Source: Iodobacter sp025352645 (GTDB taxonomy: Bacteria; Pseudomonadota; Gammaproteobacteria; Burkholderiales; Chitinibacteraceae). From it: a stretch of DNA of 64,000 bases. The DNA lies in NCBI RefSeq assembly GCF_033446605.1, contig NZ_JAWQUO010000021.1:1-64000 (forward strand), given 5' to 3'. Both the position numbers and the translations under genes were made by a program. This document shows, in pieces, positions 59,793-64,000 of this stretch. The notes under the pieces are model-generated. The model was given only the letters and a program-made list of their open reading frames with translations. It did no database searches and was not told the origin of the DNA. Position 1 is the stretch's first letter. The number at the start of each line of letters is the position of its first letter.

Positions 59793-60299
59793 TTACAGTA
59801 TTGTGTCGGCTTTGAAAATAATTTCACCGGCCTCCTTGTAAGCCTAAGCTGCTGAAAAACTTGGTTTATCCTTTATAAATAGCGTTTGTTAATTGTTTTT
59901 TTCTTACGCCTTGCCTGCTCTGGAGACTCTGGGGCAGGCTTTCCTCGTTTGGATGTAAATAATGCACATGCGAACAAGTAAGACTTGCGGTGTAATAGCG
60001 TGATGTAAGAGTGCATGATGATTCGAATTTCATTTAGAAACGATACCTTGCTGGCTGCGTTTGTGAGGCCTCACCGCTGTATTGCTTGCGTCCCCGCTTG
60101 GCAATATCCGCGTTTGGCTTGCTTATTGTTTTTGAAATAAGAATATTTCATTAATTAAAAATAGAATATTAAGTAAGTTTTAAGTCGAAATAGATATCAT
60201 TTATTTATCTTTAAATCTGGCTTATTCGCTAGTATTTTTGGATGATTGTGTTTTTCTATTGCCGTACTGAATTGCTTGGTAAGAATACAGAGAATTGTA
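59793..60299. other. Gap between mdtH and the symporter gene
   Basis: 507 bases without a gene. GCCTGC/GCAGGC (59913-59918 and 59934-59939) with further pairing inside forms a stem followed by TTTCC and may be a weak terminator for mdtH. The region after 60120 is AT-rich and should contain the symporter promoter. Confidence 0.4.
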
Positions 60300-61610
60300 A
60301 TGCAGTCTAAAAATTTAACTTTATATATTATCCTAGCCATGGTGCTGGGTATTATCTGTGGCTATGCCGTGAATCAATATGCAGATAACTCTGCTTCGCT
60401 GGCTTCTTTTGCTTCTTATATATCGCTACTCAGTGATATTTTCTTACGCTTAATCAAAATGATTATTGCACCACTGGTTTTCTCTACCTTAGTGGTAGGG
60501 ATCGCCAGAATGGGGGATAGCGGCGCAATTGGCCGGATTGGCCTTAAAACCATGGGCTGGTTTATGTTTATGTCGCTCACGTCCCTTGTATTGGGCTTGG
60601 TGATGGTGACCATTCTTGAGCCAGGCGTGGGTTTAAATCTGCCATTACCCGCTGTGGGCACAGACAGCGGTGTGGTTAAAACCGCGATGAATCTGAAAGA
60701 TTTTTTGCATCACGCATTCCCAAGCAGCATTTTCGATGCGATGGCTAAGAATGAAATTTTGCAAATTGTAGTGTTTTCTATTTTCTTTGGCGTGGCGGGT
60801 GCTGCGCTGGGTAAACGGGTTGCCCCGCTGGTGGATGTGATTGATATGGTGGCCCATGTCATGCTGAAAATCACCACCTACATTATGAACTTTGCGCCAG
60901 TTGCCGTGTTTGCTGCGATGGCGGCGGTGATTGCTAAAGAAGGGATTGACGTACTGGCGGTATATGGCAAGTTTGTGGCGAGCTTTTATCTCAGCATCTT
61001 TATGCTGTGGTGTGTGATTACCTTGCTGGGCTTTATATTTTTAAGAACACGGGTGTTTTCTTTGCTGCGCCGGATTCGTGGGGCGGTATTGCTGGCCTTT
61101 ACCACGGCCAGCAGCGAGGCGGCTTATCCGCAAACCTTAGAGCAGCTAGAAAAGTTTGGCTGCAATAAGAAGATTTCCAGCTTTGTATTGCCAATTGGTT
61201 ACTCGTTTAACCTTGATGGCTCGATGATGTATTGCACATTTGCCACCTTGTTTATTGCGCAGGCTTACGGCATTGAGCTGACCTTGATGCAAAAAATTAT
61301 GATGCTGCTGATTTTGATGCTCACATCAAAAGGCATGGCGGGCGTACCACGTGCATCTTTAGTGGTAATTGCCGCTACGCTATCGCAGTTTAATATTCCA
61401 GAAGCAGGGCTATTGCTGATTTTAGGGGTGGATCATTTCTTAGATATGGGCCGCTCTGCCACCAATGTACTCGGCAATGCCGTGGCGACAGGGGTGGTTT
61501 GTAAGTGGGAAAACGAGCTGGGCGAAGAGCGTGATGTGTTGCCTGATGAGCTAGAGCCCAAAGTAGAGGTGCAGCCCGCGCCAATTTTGGATAAACCAGT
61601 GACTGTTTGA
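60300..61610 (+). CDS. Dicarboxylate/amino acid:cation symporter (DAACS family)
   Basis: 436 residues from the ATG at 60300, with eight membrane helices and two re-entrant loops. The serine-rich motif TASSEAAYPQTLEQLEKFG, the substrate and cation site segment YSFNLDGSMMYCTFATLFIA and SKGMAGVPRASLVVIAATL, and VDHFLDMGRSATNVLGNAVA are conserved. It takes up glutamate/aspartate or C4-dicarboxylates with protons or sodium; the motifs do not decide which. It is followed by a strong terminator. Confidence 0.9.
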   Translation: MQSKNLTLYIILAMVLGIICGYAVNQYADNSASLASFASYISLLSDIFLRLIKMIIAPLVFSTLVVGIARMGDSGAIGRIGLKTMGWFMFMSLTSLVLGLVMVTILEPGVGLNLPLPAVGTDSGVVKTAMNLKDFLHHAFPSSIFDAMAKNEILQIVVFSIFFGVAGAALGKRVAPLVDVIDMVAHVMLKITTYIMNFAPVAVFAAMAAVIAKEGIDVLAVYGKFVASFYLSIFMLWCVITLLGFIFLRTRVFSLLRRIRGAVLLAFTTASSEAAYPQTLEQLEKFGCNKKISSFVLPIGYSFNLDGSMMYCTFATLFIAQAYGIELTLMQKIMMLLILMLTSKGMAGVPRASLVVIAATLSQFNIPEAGLLLILGVDHFLDMGRSATNVLGNAVATGVVCKWENELGEERDVLPDELEPKVEVQPAPILDKPVTV

Positions 61611-61621
61611 TGGTTGTAATA

Positions 61622-61655
61622 AAAATGGCCCAGATGATTTCTGGGCCATTTTTTT
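61622..61655 (+). terminator. Rho-independent terminator after the symporter gene
   Basis: A perfect 12-bp stem AAAATGGCCCAG/CTGGGCCATTTT (61622-61633 and 61641-61652) with a 7-base loop is followed by more T residues, 12 bases after the stop codon. The A-tract on the left lets it work for pntB from the other side as well. Confidence 0.92.
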
Positions 61656-61681
61656 GCTGGGGTAATTAGCTTGATTAGGCT

Positions 61682-61707
61682 GCGTGGGCACAAAGGCGTG
61701 CCCACGC
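61682..61707. repeat. GTGGGCAC-type hairpin repeat after pntB
   Basis: GCGTGGGCAC and GTGCCCACGC form a perfect 10-bp stem with a 6-base loop, followed by TACAT. Same family as 40391-40414 and 63463-63498. It lies just after the pntB stop. Confidence 0.75.
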
Positions 61708-61715
61708 TACATATT

Positions 61716-63083
61716 TTAATGCACCGCCTGCAACATCTTCTCCACCACCTTTTTAGCGTCGCCAAATACCATCATGGTTCTATCCATATAGAACAAATCA
61801 TTATCTAGCCCCGCATAGCCTGCACTCATCGAGCGTTTAACCACCATCACGGTTTTGGCCTTATAGGCTTCTAAAATGGGCATGCCGTAAATGGGGCTGG
61901 TGGGGTCGTTTTTGGCTGCGGGGTTGACCACGTCGTTGGCACCAATAATTAGGACTACGTCGGCTGTGGAGAATTCGCTATTGATTTCTTCCATCTCCAC
62001 CACTTTATCGTAAGGTACTTCGGCTTCAGCCAGTAGCACATTCATATGCCCTGGCATGCGGCCCGCTACGGGATGAATGGCGTAGCGCACGTCCACGCCG
62101 CGGGCGGTGAGTAGATCGCTTAGCTCTTGCAGTGCGTGCTGAGCGCGGGAAACGGCAAGGCCGTAGCCCGGCACAATAATCACTCTTTCTGCGTTTTCCA
62201 TCAAAAACGCTGCATCATCGGCACTGCCCGTACGGTAGTTTTTTTGCGCCGAGCCAGCAGGGCCTGCAATGGCAACTGCAGCCCCAAAGCCACCGAGCAG
62301 CACCGAAAGAATCGAGCGATTCATGGCTTTGCACATAATGTAGGAAAGAATCGCCCCTGATGCGCCGACGCAAGCGCCAGCAATAATCAGCACAGGGTTA
62401 TTCAGCGTAAAACCAATCCCCGCCGCTGCCCAGCCCGAGTAAGAGTTAAGCATAGACACCACCACCGGCATATCGGCTCCGCCAATGGGGATAATCAGCA
62501 GTACACCCAGCGCTAGTGCAATCGCCGTCATAATCAAGAAAGAAGATTGGTTATCGCTCACCACATAAATAGCGCCAAAGCCCAGCATGGCCAGCGCCAG
62601 CACTAAATTTAAACCGTGTTGGCCTTTAAAATTAATCGCCCTTGCGCCAAATTTGCCAGAGAGCTTGCCGTAGGCAATCACCGATGCACTAAAAGTGATT
62701 GCACCAATAAAAGCGCCGATAAATAGCTCGGTTTTTTGCATACTGCCGTGGGTCACGCCGGTATGGAAAATTGCGGCAATGGCAATCAGCACCGCTGATA
62801 AACCCACCAAAGAATGCATGGCGGCAACCAGCTCGGGCATAGAGGTCATGGCTACGGTGCGCGCTCTGTAAGCGCCAACCACAGCGCCCGCGCTCATGGC
62901 GGCTAAAATCAGCCAGACTACCGGTTTATCGGCCACAAAAAACGAGGTGGCAATAGCAATCGCCATGCCAATCATGCCAAAGAAATTACCGCGTCTGGCA
63001 GATAAAGGCGATGAAAGCCCTTTCAGCGATAAGATAAACAGTACGGCAGAAATCAGATAAAGAATGGAAGTAAAGTTCTGCAT
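61716..63083 (-). CDS. pntB: NAD(P) transhydrogenase subunit beta
   Basis: 455 residues; the beta subunit of the proton-driven enzyme passing hydride from NADH to NADP. The first about 270 residues are membrane helices, and the C-terminal NADP-binding domain shows VIIVPGYGLAVSRAQHALQE, PVAGRMPGHMNVLLAEAEVP and ADVVLIIGANDVVNPAAKND. Its ATG overlaps the pntAB stop by one base (TAATG), so the two membrane parts are made together. Confidence 0.95.
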   Translation of the reverse strand: MQNFTSILYLISAVLFILSLKGLSSPLSARRGNFFGMIGMAIAIATSFFVADKPVVWLILAAMSAGAVVGAYRARTVAMTSMPELVAAMHSLVGLSAVLIAIAAIFHTGVTHGSMQKTELFIGAFIGAITFSASVIAYGKLSGKFGARAINFKGQHGLNLVLALAMLGFGAIYVVSDNQSSFLIMTAIALALGVLLIIPIGGADMPVVVSMLNSYSGWAAAGIGFTLNNPVLIIAGACVGASGAILSYIMCKAMNRSILSVLLGGFGAAVAIAGPAGSAQKNYRTGSADDAAFLMENAERVIIVPGYGLAVSRAQHALQELSDLLTARGVDVRYAIHPVAGRMPGHMNVLLAEAEVPYDKVVEMEEINSEFSTADVVLIIGANDVVNPAAKNDPTSPIYGMPILEAYKAKTVMVVKRSMSAGYAGLDNDLFYMDRTMMVFGDAKKVVEKMLQAVH

Positions 63084-63433
63084 TATTTTGCCTTCCTTTT
63101 AAACATCGCCAGCATGCGCTGCGTGACTAAAAACCCACCAAAGATATTAATACTGGCAAGAAAAATAGCCACGGCACCTAAGACGCTGGTGATGCTGATT
63201 TCTTGCGCGTTGATATCCACCACTTGCAGCATCGCCCCAACAATAATGATGCCGCTGATGGCATTGGTCACCGCCATCAGCGGGGTATGCAGGGCAGGGG
63301 TGACATTCCATACCACGTGATAGCCAACAAAAATAGCCAGAATAAAAATAGTCAGGCTGCCAATAAAGGGATCCGTGCTTAGCGTATGGCTGCTGACTTC
63401 TGCAACGGCAGAGGCTGCTAAAGATAGCGACAT
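63083..63433 (-). CDS. pntAB: NAD(P) transhydrogenase subunit alpha, membrane part
   Basis: 116 residues with three membrane helices (LTIFILAIFVGYHVVWNVTP, then GIIIVGAMLQVV and GAVAIFLASINIFGGFLVTQ). It is the separate membrane part of the alpha subunit, as in the three-gene form of the enzyme (Rhodospirillum type), unlike E. coli where it is fused to PntA. It lies between pntAA and pntB. Confidence 0.93.
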   Translation of the reverse strand: MSLSLAASAVAEVSSHTLSTDPFIGSLTIFILAIFVGYHVVWNVTPALHTPLMAVTNAISGIIIVGAMLQVVDINAQEISITSVLGAVAIFLASINIFGGFLVTQRMLAMFKRKAK

Positions 63434-63462
63434 TGCTTACTCCATATATGTTTTGAGGTTAT

Positions 63463-63498
63463 GTAGGGTGGGCACGTCTTTGTGCCCACGCGGCATAG
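63463..63498. repeat. GTAGGGTGGGCAC-type hairpin repeat between pntAA and pntAB
   Basis: GTAGGGTGGGCAC (63463-63475) and GTGCCCACGC (63482-63491) pair. A further half copy, CTGTGGGCACAAAATTACCC, runs on to about 63534 at the pntAA stop. The 97-base space between two subunit genes of one enzyme is almost entirely this repeat. Confidence 0.75.
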
Positions 63499-63530
63499 GC
63501 TGTTTTGCCACCTGTGGGCACAAAATTACC

Positions 63531-64000
63531 CTATATAACGGTTGCTGCGCGGCTTGGGGCTGCTTCGGCTTTTTTGCCAAATATGGCAGCGCCTTGATGG
63601 CAGACTAGCGTGGCTTTTATGATCTCATCCTCAAAATGCGGGGCGTATTTAGCCTCGGTATCTTGAAGTAGGCTTAAGAAAGTCAGCATATTGCGCGCAT
63701 AAAGCGCGGATGCATCGGCAGCCAGCAGGCTAGCTAAATTGCCATGGCCGACAATAATTACGCCATTGTGGCTATGCACCACTTCCCCAGATTTAGAGAG
63801 CGGGCAATTGCCGCCGCTATCTACCGCTAGATCAATTATCACCGAGCCTGCTTTCATGGCCTTAATCGTGGTCTCAGGGATCAACACTGGCGCGGCTTTG
63901 CCTGGGATTTGTGCCGTACTAATAATAATATCGGCAAGGCGGGCTTGTTGATCAATTAAGGCGCTTTGGCGTAGCTTGTAATCATCCGACATCTCACGCG
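63531..64000 (-). CDS. pntAA: NAD(P) transhydrogenase subunit alpha, NAD-binding part (partial)
   Basis: Only the C-terminal about 156 residues lie in the window; the gene continues past its right edge. ADIIISTAQIPGKAAPVLIP, MKAGSVIIDLAVDSGGNCPL and VGHGNLASLLAADASALYAR are typical of the NAD-binding alaDH/PNT domain. The Met at 63992 is internal. It is the first gene of pntAA-pntAB-pntB. Confidence 0.93.
   Translation of the reverse strand, partial: REMSDDYKLRQSALIDQQARLADIIISTAQIPGKAAPVLIPETTIKAMKAGSVIIDLAVDSGGNCPLSKSGEVVHSHNGVIIVGHGNLASLLAADASALYARNMLTFLSLLQDTEAKYAPHFEDEIIKATLVCHQGAAIFGKKAEAAPSRAATVI

Overview
The window looks like chromosome of a Gram-negative betaproteobacterium, most probably of the order Neisseriales (Iodobacter, Chitinibacter or Chromobacterium-like). 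This is inferred from the mix of gene families (complete ISC operon ending in iscX, three-subunit transhydrogenase, AsmA next to MutY, DUF2322, PCu(A)C) and from the many short palindromic intergenic repeats. Taxonomy was not tested by any search. No rRNA, tRNA or CRISPR array was seen.

Layout. 1-3.7 kb is a mobile-element patch: the right end of an IS1595-family element that truncates a MocR-type regulator gene, a 181-bp miniature element with a perfect 8-bp target duplication, a rhodanese and an acetyltransferase gene, a decayed IS1595 copy, and a second miniature element. 3.7-12 kb holds housekeeping and hypothetical genes (VOC protein, 5'-nucleotidase, RarD, mutY-asmA, a thioesterase/lipoprotein/coiled-coil trio). 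12-17.8 kb is a sugar ABC-transport operon of the fructose (Frc) type with its own mutarotase-like protein, ROK regulator and PfkB kinase. 18-26 kb is mixed: a DUF4124-glutaredoxin-like protein, an Asr-like Lys/Ala-repeat protein, exodeoxyribonuclease III, a Crp-family regulator, a lytic transglycosylase, DUF2322, an aspartate carbamoyltransferase carrying an N-terminal DNA-binding domain, and a degenerate HD-GYP protein. 26-28.4 kb is an AT-rich pair: a secreted Cache-like protein and a chemoreceptor.

28.4-34.7 kb is the iron-sulfur operon iscR-iscS-iscU-iscA-hscB-hscA-fdx-iscX (minus strand) with a recognisable type 1 IscR site over its promoter; cysE lies just upstream. 35.6-48 kb is a complete glycogen cluster, glgB-glgX-pgm-glgC-glgA-glgP, followed by a NUDIX hydrolase: synthesis (GlgC, GlgA, GlgB), breakdown (GlgP, GlgX) and the phosphoglucomutase linking both to glucose-6-phosphate.

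49.9-54.4 kb is a probable copper module: a DUF2946 protein, an MbnP-type lipoprotein, an MbnH-type di-heme protein, a putative outer-membrane barrel overlapping it, and a PCu(A)C copper chaperone, with no methanobactin genes in sight. 55-64 kb carries a POT peptide transporter, murI, a LysR-mdtH divergent pair, a dicarboxylate/amino-acid symporter and the pntAA-pntAB-pntB transhydrogenase operon, cut by the window end.

Intergenic spaces are full of dispersed repeats of at least six unrelated families, some nested in one another (glgB-glgX gap) and some interrupting operons (fructose operon, fdx-iscX, pntAA-pntAB). The most promising leads are the HTH-aspartate carbamoyltransferase fusion with two similar dyads in front of it, and the MbnP/MbnH copper module.
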